A stretch of 64,000 bases of DNA, from assembly GCA_047967505.1 (NCBI GenBank), contig CM106539.1. One strand, 5' to 3'. The translations under genes were made by a program, and so were the position numbers. The notes beneath the pieces were generated by a model. The model made no database searches, was not told the origin of the DNA, and worked only from the letters and a program-made list of their open reading frames with translations. This DNA is from Dipteris shenzhenensis. Lineage: Eukaryota; Polypodiophyta; Polypodiopsida; Gleicheniales. Of the stretch, positions 43,861-54,700 are shown one piece after another (position 1 is the first letter of the stretch; every line of letters begins with the position of its first letter).

Positions 43861-44629
43861 GATTCAAGCTATCCCCACGACGGCTCAGGAGATCTGATCC
43901 TTTGTGGTTTTGTGTCAAGCATACAGCTCACACATGGATGGTTTCTCGACACACACAACCCCTCTTACAGATTTACTCAAGGGGGTAAAGACATGCAGAC
44001 AAAAAGTTCAAGTCACAGGCAACGATTGGCCACAACAGCACCAGCTATGAAGATCGCCTCTTGGGAGAATCCATTTCTGGTAATCACAGACGCTAGCAAT
44101 ATCGCATCAGGGCAGTTTTATAGCAAGAAGATAGGCCTGTGGCATATTACAGCAGGAAGCTTAACGATGCCGAAAAGAACTATTCAGTTTATGATAGAGA
44201 GCTCCTCGGTGTCATCCAAGCATTAAAACATTAGAAGCCTTTCCTATACGGACAGACTTTCACAGTTAAGACAAATCACCAAGCCCTTACGTGGCTTCAA
44301 ACAATGCCTAGTGTGCAATGGAACGATTGGCAACAACGGTGGAGCCAGATATTCCAACAGTTTGGGGAAATGATCGAGTACATTCCCAACAAAAACAACC
44401 CCATTGCAGACGCTCTCAGTTGAAAAGGTTCCATCCAAACCATTGAGCAAGCCACTGTGCTCGAAATCAAAGGAAAGGATCTTGATAGCATGAAGGCACA
44501 ATACACGGAGTCAGCAAAATTTGGCACGCAGTTCCAGTTAGCCACGACGCTTGCTTCAGGCCATTACTCATTAGAGGACGGTTGGCTTTTCTATAAGAAA
44601 AGATATGTATACTCAAAGATAAACGGCAA
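43861..44629 (+). pseudogene. Ty3-gypsy RNase H region
   Basis: FLVITDASNIASGQF at about 44070-44115 is the start of RNase H with its first Asp. Later pieces (PLRGFKQCL region, PTVWGNDRVHSQ) lie in shifted frames. About eight stops or shifts occur. Confidence 0.7.
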
Positions 44630-45370
44630 TTGCTTCTTCATGATGCCCATGACGCCCTTACCGGTGGTCACAGAGATATCGACGGGACTTTAGAGAAGTT
44701 ACAGCACTATTTCTATTGGCCAAAGATGCGAAAGGACGTATACGGCTATGTTCAAAATTGTCAGATATGCCAAAAGATCAAGGGTTCCCACAAGAAAGTG
44801 ACAGGCTTACTTATGCCGTTGTCAATCCCCGACGGTCCTTTTCAAGACATAGGTATGGATTTCGTGAGGCCACTTCCAACAACCATTGTTTGTCACTTTA
44901 GTAAATATTGTATGCTTATTCCCTGCGAACAAACGGCCAGCGCTAAAGATGTAGCTCCTTTGTTTATCAAGTATTGGTATCCCATTGGAGGGTTGCCAAA
45001 GATCATCACATCCAACAGAGACTCCAAGTTTACATCTAACTTTTGGCAAGCCTTGTTTGATAATTTTCGTACTAAGCTACAGATGTCCAGCGCTTTCCAT
45101 CCGCAATCGAGCGGCGAGACGGAAAAGTATAATGGTATGGCGTTTGATATTTTGAAAGCATATCGTCATGATGCTCAGGGAAAGTGGGAGCAATTTCTTC
45201 TACTTGTGCAGGCCATTCTAAATGATACCTATTCTTCAAGTATTGGTCACACACCTTATGAAGCAGCATTTGGACGGCGGTTTACATCACTCCTCACCCG
45301 GACGGTGTCTCCATCTCTTGAAGCCAACAAAACCATTGAATCACTGGTAGAGATTACAAATCCGTGAAAA
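44630..45370 (+). pseudogene. Ty3-gypsy integrase
   Basis: Open for 245 codons. HDALTGGHRDID and CQICQKIKGS form the HHCC zinc finger; the core has GMDFVRPLP (first Asp), IITSNRDSKFTSNFWQ (second Asp, with SNRDSKF for SDRDSRF) and FHPQSSGETEKYNG (Glu). The wording LSSAFHPQTDGQTE-type and AILNDTYSSSIGHTPYEAAF is chromovirus-like. The frame ends at a TGA at 45365. Confidence 0.9.
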
Positions 45371-45898
45371 GCCGCATCTCCAAAGCTCAAGCATCAAATA
45401 CACGCTAGGCTAACAAATCCAGACGAGATGTCCAATATAAAGAGGAGCAATGAGTGTATTTACGCATTATCAAGCAAAGATTAAAGCAGGTGGGCAAGCG
45501 ATGCCCTAAGCTGTCCTTCAAGAGCTTCAGACCATTCCCTATTATTCATAAGATCAACAATGTCTCAATGAAGTTACGCCTTCCAGACAGTTGGACTATG
45601 CACAATGTGTTTCATGTAGCTTGGTTGAAGCCATATTTTGGACCTCCTCTTTCAGAGATTTCTAATGAGCAACAACCTGAAGTTCTTGATGAAGCCGAAG
45701 TTTTGCAACCAGAACAAATCCTTCTTCATTAAATCAAGCATGGGTCAGGACAAAGGATACAAGAGTTTTACACCAAGTTCCGTGATCAAGGTACCCATGA
45801 AGCAGTGTGGTTGGACGAAGATTTTTTCCAGGAGTTTCCCCAGATATTGGCAGACTACTTGGAAGCAATGAACCTACCACCAAGTTAAGAAGGAGGGA
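45371..45898 (+). pseudogene. Ty3-gypsy integrase C-terminus with chromodomain-like end
   Basis: SMKLRLPDSWTMHNVFHVAW is the usual C-terminal segment (L.LP....IHPVFHVS.L). After LQPEQILLH and a stop, a second part reads YTKFRDQGTHEAVWLDEDFF, in the position and style of a degenerate chromodomain (YLVKW...ATWE). The frame closes just before the polypurine tract. Confidence 0.65.
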
Positions 45899-45899
45899 A

Positions 45900-46956
45900 T
45901 GTCACATGCACCCCTGCACTTGGGTGCAAAGTGACACACTGGGTACATCGACAAGTGTGTAATAGTTCCCTAATAGGAGATTTTGTCATATGCTGTGACC
46001 CCTTTGTGAGCCCTTGTCCAAGGACAGTCAAGCACAAGCTACGTAAGTCGGTCTCTCAGCCTTAGGTCAAGTTGGAAGATCAGTTCTTGTTCAGTAGTAC
46101 CCACTGGAGAACCGTAGGATAGTGTTTCCATCTTAGGTTTAGGGATACGTTTAAGTCCAGCCTAGGCCCTTCTGGGGCCCCTCAGGGCTGGAACAAGTGA
46201 AGAGAATGGCAGGGGAAGGGCTGCTTTTATAGGCTACCCTGCAACCCTCCCTAGGCTGCCATTTATGGGGCCTAGGGCTGCCATTCATAGGGGCTAGAGC
46301 TGCCATTTATGGGTCCTAGGGCTGCCATTTGTGGGGGCTAGGGCTGCCTTTATGGGGCCAAGGGACCAGCCAACCAACCCCAAAAGCCCTATAAATAGGG
46401 GGCCTCCAGGCCCTCTTTCCTCATTCAGTTCTCCCAGCACTTCAGCCTCCTACAGCTCCTCCTCAGCCCCCTCCGAACAGCTTGACACTCACCCCCAATG
46501 GCCCCCTGACCAGCCTCAGCCTTTGGCATCAGTTTAGCCCTCTAGGAAGGTGTTCACGCAGCACATTGGGACAGCGAACGGAGTAAGGTTTGGGGTCTGT
46601 TTCAGTGGCTCTTTTCAGTTATCTCTTACAGTTTTACACAGCTCATTCTCAGCTCTTTATTTCAGTCATCTCTCAGCTCTCTTATAGGATCTATCACTCC
46701 TAGCTTTCACTCTCTCTCACGCAGTAACCCTGCATTCCGGTGGACAGCACAAGCCTCTCCCTTGCCTTGTAGAAGCGTCCTACATTGTCAGTGTGGACAG
46801 CATCAAGGTCTTGGTATTGGTCGGCGTTGCCTCTCATACAGGGACCCAACCGGTTGTCGACTCTACTTTGTCTCTACCCTCATCTCCTTTCTCTCTGTAT
46901 GGTGTACAACACTAATTCCTCGCTAAAGGTTTAAAGGTCTTGCTGTGAATTACACA
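45900..46956 (+). repeat. 3' LTR of the Ty3 chromovirus-type element
   Basis: It starts TGTCACATGCACC directly after the polypurine tract aagaaggagggaa (45887-45899). A TATA-like ctataaatag lies at about 46389. 46251-46362 has five short repeats of ctagggctgccattta. The right boundary is set at a tacaca near 46956 and is approximate, since no 5' LTR was found for comparison. Confidence 0.65.
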
Positions 46957-46959
46957 ATC

Positions 46960-47420
46960 AGATTACCTTTGCATGTTACAGCTTACAAGGGTTGGTCTAA
47001 ATCAAGAGGTCCTCTAGATAAACCACAACAAAGTTTCCTAGTTGTGGACGAAAGAGATCTTTCATCAAAGTAATGGCATATTTACATCGTTCTTAAATAA
47101 CCTTATCTAGAATAGCCGGTTCTCAAATCAATCTAAAATAAGACACTTAGCTCTGCAAAGCCAATTGTTGATTCAAGGTAATTTACATTTATTCTTAATG
47201 GTCGATTTATTTAGACCCTTATAATCTATGCATAAGTGCTTAGATTTATCTTTCTTCTTTACAAAAACACCGGTGCACTCCAAGGCGACTTACTGGCTCA
47301 TATCTGAACCATTTGGAGGTGTTTCTGAAGTTGCTGTGTGATTTCTTCTTCCTCCATTGAACTTGTCCCATACAGTTGTCTGCACATACTATGGGCACTA
47401 GGAATCATACACTATGCATG
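46960..47420 (-). pseudogene. Old Ty3-gypsy reverse transcriptase fragment
   Basis: Minus strand: MEEEEITQQLQKHLQMVQI, SPWSAPVF-like, VKKKDKSKHLCIDYKGLNKS, a gap, then MKDLFRPQLGNFVVVYLEDLL, which carries LED in place of LDD. The central block is deleted. It has many more stops than the plus-strand element beside it and is clearly older. Confidence 0.7.
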
Positions 47421-47689
47421 CCTCGCAATTAACTATCTCAATCACAAATAAACCCCTCACAATTAATGTGCACTCTAATGTAATCACATGCACAATTGCA
47501 TCCATCCATATGCAGCCTCGCAAAACACATGCTGCCCGTATCTGTAACTTGTAAGCTGCATCATCTACGTAGTTCTTGCAAACAATCAGCCAGGGTACCC
47601 AAACTTGACATTCTGTAAGCTGAGTGTGGTGGCCACTTAGCAATATTGTAAGGGCAGTGCATCGATTGAACGTACTTTTCCCAATGAGA

Positions 47690-48060
47690 ATACCTTTGGG
47701 AGACATAGGTTCTAAACTTAGCATCTCTCGCTTCCCATTTTATCTAGTAAGCCACAAGCTCAACAACTTCTCAACAAACAAGAAGTAAGTTGTGGTGATG
47801 AAATACTCTCCTGTAGGAGTGAACAGTGACAATCACGCAAATTGTGTCATGCCCACAAGAGGTCCATGGTAAACCTATCACAAAATCTATATAAATACTT
47901 TGCCATTTCTTCTCAAGCATTTCCAATGGATGCAAACAGGCCACCTTGTCTCAAGTGCTAAACTTTATTGACTAGACATTGTTGACAAAATTTGAACATA
48001 TAGTTTCGATATCTCACTTTGGGTATACAGACTTACCCTTTCAGAAAAGTAGACCATTTC
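47690..48060 (-). pseudogene. Old Ty3-gypsy integrase fragment
   Basis: Minus strand: FCQQCLVNKV.HLRQGGLF near 47965-48000 (second half of the zinc finger) and then IGLPWTSCGHDTICVIVTVH near 47840-47880, the D-x-GLP...GHD block of Ty3 integrase. The rest is gone. Confidence 0.55.
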
Positions 48061-49066
48061 GGATGAAATGATTGAAAGAAAAGTTGGGTATTGAAGATAG
48101 TTTAGTCTCTAAGGATGAGCTTGTTAGACTTGAGGATCTGTCTACTTATGTGCCCCATGAATGATTATAGGACGACAGCTTAGGAAGAGGAGTGTCAAAG
48201 TTAAGTGGAAGGATAGCATTGTACTTTGATTCCAATGCACAGATTTCATCTCCCAGACCTTTGAATAAGAGATGGATAATATTATAAGGGCCAACTTGCT
48301 GCATTAGGGCAGACACATCATTGGTAACTCCGGTCCTCCTACATGGAGAGGAGGTATGAGGAGGCAATCTGCTACATGACAGGTTTGAATAAGCCTACAA
48401 CTTCCAAAAGGATCTTCCAGAATCTTTCTGTCATGCAACCAAAGGCCAGCACTCCAAACCAGCCTGCTGATCTCTCTGGACAGCATAGGTAACTTATCGT
48501 TTCCTTCCACGAATTCTGTGCAATAGCCCCCTTTTGCATCTCAAATCAAGTCTCTCCTAATTAATTTCATGCCCCTTGGGACATCTGATAAAATTGAAAC
48601 AAATCTGATTCTGTAGTCAGGTTGATGTGACTCACACTTCCAAATCTCTACAATTTTGCATTCTATTTCCTTAGCTTCCCTCTCCGGCATTGTATTAGCT
48701 CCTTTGCCTCTCAGGTTCAGCGACATTTCTTATAATTTGTGACCATCCAGTATGTACGGTAGGGGGTCATCTCTCCCTCATGAAGGGTGCCTGAGAGAAG
48801 AAGCAAATGAAGAATTTTGCAAATAGTTGATAGTCCAGATTTCATTGAATGTACTCCACGCACAGTTATGGTGACATGACTTCAACTTGTTTGCAAGTTG
48901 ATGTTCTTTAAAGATTGCCCTGTAACACAATTGCACCAAACTCACCATTACCCAACTAAGTAGAGGGATTTCGGCTGAGTTGTGCAGAGCATGTTCAATA
49001 ATAGAACGAATCAGTCAGAACAATTTGAGGAAGAGACCTTGCTTGTGCTGAATATTCCCAAAAGAA
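48061..49066. other. Decayed sequence of uncertain origin inside the intron
   Basis: On the minus strand, 48146-48726 has three overlapping open frames in different phases (VEGNDKLPMLSREISRLVW; VGPYNIIHLLFKGLGDEI), the last vaguely like a copia gag. I cannot assign them. 48760-49066 shows nothing recognisable. Confidence 0.3.
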
Positions 49067-49098
49067 CTAAGAAAAATCTGTACACGAGCAGAGCTCAC

Positions 49099-49746
49099 CG
49101 AGCGTTTCTTGTGGTTCTGTTTGGGGGGCTTCTCGACCAACGGCAAAGCTGAGACCACTTGGACGACTTTGGGCTTCTTCTGTTACCGTGTCACGACCTG
49201 GTTTCTTCTCACGAGGCTCCACCAAAAGAATTTCATCCATGGCTGCGCCTATCCTAGCTACTTGCTCATGGACATTTTCTTGTACTACTCTTTGTTGTTC
49301 ATCAACCGACATTCTCTTACCAAGTTCTGTAACTTCTTCCAAGGATGTGTCATTGTCAGCTCCCCTCTTATTATAGCTGCCAGGGAAACAAAAACGACTT
49401 CATGCAAGCTCCAACACAAGTCTACACTCGAATAACGTTAGACCCGACCTTTTTTATCACCTCGTGAGTAGGAAAAGACGATGTATGTCGATCTCGAACT
49501 GCAACTGCCGTCGATTCACCCCCCGTAGAGCGTCCCAGAACTGCATCAAAAGCCTAAGAATCTCAGAACAGATACTTAATGTCATACTCTATACAAAAGC
49601 AAAAGGGCAGTATTTTTTGCAAAATCGAAATCAAAGAGTAAACTGAGGGGAAGATATCTCTGATTTTCGTTTCTGCAGCTAAGAGACGGAGAAATGGCAA
49701 CAGGAAAAGGGCTTGAAAGACTGACCTTACGAAGGGTGACCGCCAT
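49099..49746 (-). CDS. SETD9-like gene, exons 1-3
   Basis: Exon 1 is 49726-49746: ATG GCG in a good plant start context, MAVTLRK, donor AAG|GTCAGT. Exon 2 is 49461-49553 (acceptor ttcttag): AFDAVLGRSTGGE to FPTHE, with a donor GTGATA or, 12 bp later, GTCGGG. Exon 3 is 49099-49366 (acceptor taataag): RGADNDTSLEEVTELGKR, VHEQVARIGAAMDEIL, and a Glu/Pro-rich end, donor CTCG|GTGAGC. The first two exons end in phase 0, so the frame is continuous. The exon 3 core looks like a helical segment. If the last donor is not used, exon 3 reads to a stop at 49067 and the product would be a separate protein of about 137 residues. Joining to the SET exon at 41115 is preferred because the phase fits. Confidence in these exons being real is moderate. 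Confidence 0.6.
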
Positions 49747-49765
49747 GGGAGTTCCCTAATGCACT

Positions 49766-49819
49766 CGTATGTCCCCCCATACGTTGATAAATGTATATAT
49801 ATATATATACATTTATCAA
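49766..49819. promoter_or_regulatory. Two adjacent palindromes just upstream of the start codon
   Basis: cgtatg/catacg arms around a C-run (49766-49783) are followed at once by a perfect 36-bp palindrome, 49784-49819 (ttgataaatg, eight TA units, catttatcaa). They lie 20 and 38 bp upstream of the ATG at 49746. They could be part of the 5' UTR or core promoter (the TA run may act as a TATA region) or be a chance TA-repeat hairpin. Confidence 0.5.
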
Positions 49820-49859
49820 TAGTCCCCTAATCTTCTCCTTTCACGGTTAATGAAGTGAT

Positions 49860-50110
49860 ATGTTAAAGCTTTAATCCTTTTTAATAAGCATTTAAGTGCA
49901 ACTCTCATATCTCCCTCATGTTCACATTTCAATATGAAATTTTCTACGTTATCACAGGTGCTACTTTGGGTGCCCCGTTTGGAATGCCAGAAGTCTTTTT
50001 TATTAAGCATTTAAGTGCACCTTTGAGATCTCCCTCGTGCTCCCATTTCTTTATGAAATCTTCTAGATTATCACAGGTGCTACTTTGGGTGCCCCATTTT
50101 GAATGCCAGA
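49860..50110. repeat. 119-bp tandem duplication
   Basis: atcacaggtgctactttggg occurs at 49951 and 50070, and each copy is preceded by aagcatttaagtgca and followed by gaatgccagaa. It lies in the upstream region of the SETD9-like gene. Confidence 0.8.
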
Positions 50111-50323
50111 AATAACAAAGCCTTCAAATAAATATGTCTTTTAGGAGGGATCTCATGAGGATCGAGTGTTAGGAGTGCTCCAAGCACTTGGAAGTTAGGA
50201 CAAGTTATTTTTAGGATGCTTGAAAGATCTAAAGTCTCGATATGAGAGAGTTTTTTTTTTGGGGGGGAAAATTGCCAGGTTGTATTAACAAAAGTAAACA
50301 AAATTTACAAAAGATAGCCGAAT

Positions 50324-51350
50324 TTAGGGGCAGCAGTCATTAACATCCTTCCATCTCGACAGCATAGAGCGAAGGGGCAGCCACTTGTGCATAGCTTTCC
50401 AAAGCAAAATACTTGCCTTACCCAAATTACAGTTCCTCCAAACATCCTTAATTTTGTCAGCCCACCATTTAGGCGATCTTCTAAGCTTCGATTTGAAATT
50501 TAAATGATCATACATGGTTCAATCTTGAATCAGTCTTCTATAGGCTGATCTAGCCATGATCTTGTGGAGTGCTATATTGCCCACATACCATTGATTGAAT
50601 CACCATTCAAGGGAGGAGAGGGGATTGGAAGGCCACTCCTGAGGAATCCTTTCCAAGACATCAGACAGCAGCCTTTCCTCTCTATCATTTAGGAAAAAAT
50701 ACTCAAACAAACCTCTCACAGACTTCCAAGATGGCCTCCTTTGATCCCATAGGTGAATCCAAGAAGTAATGCCTTTGTTGTGCAGCGATTTGGCCCTCGA
50801 AAGGCCCAACATCGCAACCAATTGACCATTGATGGAGACAGCTCAAGTCCACCAAATGTTTCTGTACAAGCTAGAGTCACCTCTGAGACTTGCACGACCT
50901 TTCCACTTGAGCAAATTCCCACTCTGCTTCCAAGCATCAACTAACCTAGCTACCAGGTTCGACCCCTAAATCTTCAAGGGAAACAAGAACATATACGATC
51001 ATACCAATTCATGCTTTTCCATGTTCCAACCTTTCTACCAGATCCCCTCTTTGCAAACCACTTAACATAGGCAACCCATGGGACGTTGCTTCAAACATTC
51101 TTGGGAACCATTTGGCAAGAAGTGCCAAGTGTTTATAATCAGCATCTAGCACACCTAATCCCCCCCCCCAGCTTTGGGAGCTTTTAGATCCTCCCATGAG
51201 ATATAATGCCACCTTCTTCTACCCAAAGAAATGCTATGAATACCCTCTAAATCTCAACCCAATGAGACTTCCTGAATCTCCAGAGTGATGCAAGATAGGT
51301 TGCAAAAGCTGAAAGCACATGCTTCAGAATAAGCACACGAGCATTCCATC
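50324..51350 (-). pseudogene. LINE C-terminal region with zf-RVT-like end
   Basis: Pieces in changing frames: GGLGVLDADYKHLALLAKWF near 51110-51170 (the usual GGLG..D....N.ALL.KW block), RAKSLHNKGITSWIHLWD near 50740-50790, and SILLWKAMHKWLPLRSMLSR ending ..CC near 50330-50420, which matches the zinc-binding domain found after plant LINE reverse transcriptases (LW....L.T...L). Confidence 0.8.
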
Positions 51351-51356
51351 GCATGG

Positions 51357-52420
51357 TCACCCCATACCATTGTCGTAATTTCTCTTTGATTTCTCATCAC
51401 GGAACCATTCAAATCTTTGTCCCAGTGTTACTCCTATCCCTAGAGGGGCTCCCAAATACCCAATTATGGTGTGCATGTCTACCCTCCCACCTTGGACCGT
51501 ATTCAACCACTCAAGTGCCGGACCCGCATTAGTCCTCATGATAAAAGACTTAGGCCAACTGCATAATGAACCCAATGCAACACAAAAATCCTCTAATATA
51601 AGATTCATATTACTTATTACTGAAGTTTGACACTCTGCCACCATAGTTATCATGTCATCTGCAAAATGTTGAGCACAAAACTGATTATTGGAAGGAAGCT
51701 CCACTCCCTTGATCAAACCATTTGACATTTTCTCTTTTATGTGCACAACACAAACAATAGGGGCATCCCTGTCTCACCAACCTGCATAGGTCATAACAAC
51801 CTATAGCGCCCCATTCAAACACAGCACAATTGATGCATTGCCAAACAAGGTTTTAACCATTCTACATAAGCTCTCCCCACAACCCAACTTTACTAAAACC
51901 TTCAACATGAAATCCCACCAGAAACTGTCGTAGGCTTTATCAAAGTCAAAGCCTAACAATAGAGACTTCTTACCAAACTGCACTACATAGTCAATTGCAA
52001 AAGAACATTATGAATGTTTACATAGATGTCTCAACCTCTGATGAAACTATTATGCTCTCTATCTACTACCTTTGAGCACACCCCTTAGATTCTTAGGGCC
52101 AAAGCCTTGGCAACTATCTTTAAATATGATGTATTCAACATTGTAATAGGTCTCCAATCACCCACCTTCAGTCTGCTAGGTCGCTTTGGAAACAACTTAA
52201 CCAGTCCCATATTAATGTCATTGACAACATCCCACTCTCCATGGCCTTCTACACCATTAATACATAATCCACCTTAATCAAATCCCAAAATGCAACATAA
52301 AATCTAGTTGTGAACCCATCTGGTCCAGGGGCTTTGTCCTTCTCTAGACAATCTAAAGCCTCCTTAAGCTCCTCCTCATTCTAGAGGTCTGTCCAAACTC
52401 ATCCGCTAGATGTGAAAGAC
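51357..52420 (-). pseudogene. LINE reverse transcriptase
   Basis: Motifs in order on the minus strand: NEEELKEALDCLEKDKAPGPD near 52315-52385 (diagnostic DKAPGPDGF), GFDFDKAYDSFWWDFML near 51920-51960 (first catalytic Asp), RQGCPY near 51770 (QG..LSP block), and CAQHFADDMITMVAEC near 51640-51680 (FADD box) followed by LEDFCVALGSLCSWPKS. The catalytic residues survive, but there are stops and shifts between blocks. This is the common plant L1-type arrangement. Confidence 0.85.
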
Positions 52421-52655
52421 TCTAGCATCAACAACCTGGAGAAACAAATCAGTCTGACTTTCCCAATCACAATCAACCTTACCAGGAGAGCCAACAATAC
52501 TCGACAACCCTTTACAAAACACCTTTGCAATATGCCAAATTTATGTATGCAATCTACCATCAAATACAATGAGCTGAGGGGTGGACTAAGTGGGCATCAA
52601 CACCCATGGCAAATACAAAGGAAAACCCATAATCTTGAGCATAACAATGTCAATA

Positions 52656-53600
52656 CGTAGAGAGAGAACTCTCTTTTTCATATTTTTATTGTTTTTTGCA
52701 AACCTTTTGATGTTATTTTTCTGAAAACCTTTCTAGGAACTCTGATTGCAAACAGATTGGAAAATTTTTCATTTTTGGCATAGACAGCGTAATTTGTCTG
52801 CAACAAATTTTTTTTTTTTGGTATAGATAATGCAAAGTTCGTCTTCTTGTTTAGATGTTTACTGATTTTGGGACATCTTGATATTCTTTTAACTCTTTCA
52901 TTGCATGCGGATTGGTTTGCATGTACACAAAATGGGTAGAATTTCGTTTTTGACATAGACAGTGTATTTTGGTGTGTAATTCCAGATTCCATGAACTTTT
53001 TCTTCATATATTTTGTCTTATGCTTCTTTTGTTTTCTCAATAAGTGTATTTTGCTGATTTAGGTCATTTTCGTTAGAGTTCCTTTCTCCATATATTGATT
53101 AGTAGAGTTTCCTCTTAGGCTTTCTCCTTCTTATTGATGCTAGTGCTACCTAGTTTGTTTTCTCAAGGTTTGCATATAATCTTTCTTACAACGTGAAGGT
53201 AAGCTACCCTATTTAATGCATACCGTCATGATTGATACTAACATCACCTAGTTTGTTTTCTCAAGGTTTGCATATAATCTTTTACAACTTGAAGGTAAGT
53301 TACTTTATTTAATGCATACCTTCATGATTGATGCTATCATTTTCTTCTTTATTTCTTTCTCTACTAAAGAACTCTCTATAAATTGATAAATTAATATAGA
53401 AATCAACTATACTTGTGTTATTTTATATGAAAATACATATTTTTTAAGTTCAAGAGCTTATTAAATTTCTTTTTTTGAACCTTATAAAGGCCTTTTCATG
53501 GTATCTTTTTCATGATTTTATATAGTTTTAACTACTTATGTAATGAATTCTCTTTAAAAACCTTATTATTTTATGAAATTCAAATCCTAAGGTAGGCATT
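52656..53600. repeat. AT-rich DNA with imperfect tandem repeats
   Basis: cctagtttgttttctcaagg occurs at 53149 and 53247, with a 98-bp period in which ttgcatataatctt and tttaatgcatacc also repeat. At 52750-52990 an imperfect unit with gattg..aaac..attgg and tagacagtgta recurs. No gene is supported. Confidence 0.65.
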
Positions 53601-53839
53601 CCATGATTGTAGTGTTCCTAGGCATTAGGTTGGTGTCATCTACAAACTGCTGCATCACCATCTGTTTACCATTGGGCAACTCCCCTAGGAATCAAGCATC
53701 TAAGAACATCTACTTATGCATCAAGATTGCAAGCAAGTCTAGTACAATTCTTCTCTGGACAAATAGGTCATTCTACAAGCGTTAATGTTTTTAGACATGG
53801 GCTTCTTGCTCCAAGTTGTGCTACTCCTTTGCTTGGTGC

Positions 53840-54700
53840 TATAATGGATGCACCATCCCCATAATCCGATGAAGAATATCTATAGTGGGAGGGTGCTAAA
53901 GAGGTGGATCAGACCAAAAACCATTGGGTTGTGGGAGTTGTTGATGATACTTCCACTATGTACTTGCTCCTCACAAAGAATGGAAATGAGCATGCTTTCA
54001 AAAAGCAAAAAATGGTTAAGGAGTTTAAGAGGAGCAAGGCTGATTTGGATAACATTTAGGCGATTTGTATTGGGAGACATACCAAGCTGAACTTGCATAA
54101 ATTCATGGAAAGCCATGAGGTAGTCAATTGATCTTTGAATCAAGTAGGTTTTTTGGTTTAATTTTTCTATTTCAAAACTTTTTTGGGGTGATTTTAATTA
54201 CTTTATTCTCTTAGATAGGATGTGGCTACATTTTTAACAAAGCGAATAAAGAATTTGTAACAATCATTTGATTCAAGTGATGAAGAGCATGAAAGAGAGA
54301 TCAATGAAGAGGAGCAATTGGAAAACATAAGTTTTATTCTAGATTCTCAAGATGACATATTGGCACCTACACATTCTATTACTCCTCTAGCTCTAGTAAA
54401 TGGGTATTGGCTCATTACTTGTGAGTAATACTATTATCCCTCCTATTGCAATTACAGTAAAATGTCCATCCTCCAAGAGTGATTGATAGAAGAAAGAAAA
54501 GCCTATTGCAATTATAGTAAAAGGTCCATCCTCCAAGAATGAAGTTGATAGAAGAAAGAAAATCCTGTTTTATGAAGGACAGGAAAAGGAACCTATTTTG
54601 CAAATACCATTAGAAGAAACATGTTTTCAAGGTGATGTCTCTTTTTATATTGAAGGGGATAATGTATATAACGTACCAGAGGCATTATTCATCTTATAGT
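53840..54700 (+). pseudogene. Unrecognised decayed coding sequence
   Basis: The plus strand reads KNHWVVGVVDDTSTMYLLLT then KKQKMVKEFKRSKADLDNI near 53920-54060, and after a non-coding stretch (an intron-like ttggtttaatttttc..ttag at 54150-54220) DVATFLTKRIKNL and EEHEREINEEEQLENISFIL near 54220-54360. 54430-54560 contains a 60-bp tandem duplication (acagtaaaatgtccatcctcc) in the same coding style. I cannot assign a family. Confidence 0.35.

Larger units (their letters stand above)
41116..49098 (-). other. Putative third intron of the SETD9-like gene (about 8 kb)
   Basis: Donor CTCG|GTGAGC at 49098-49093 and acceptor at 41116. Exon 3 ends with one base of a codon (G) and exon 4 supplies AA, so the joined codon is GAA and the frame reads PQETL-E-SGLFHDFF. 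Phase fits exactly. The intron holds a copia-like LTR, a Ty3 element and older Ty3 relics, all plausible as insertions. This link is inferred from splice sites and phase; no transcript evidence is available here. Confidence 0.6.
50251..52655 (-). mobile_element. 5'-truncated LINE with poly(A) tail
   Basis: The minus-strand element ends in a C-run and a poly(A) tail at 50260-50251. Going 5' to 3' it encodes the reverse transcriptase (from about 52420) and a zinc-binding C-terminus, then about 70 bp of 3' UTR. The endonuclease and ORF1 are absent and the 5' edge near 52655 is approximate. A target duplication could not be identified. Confidence 0.75.
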
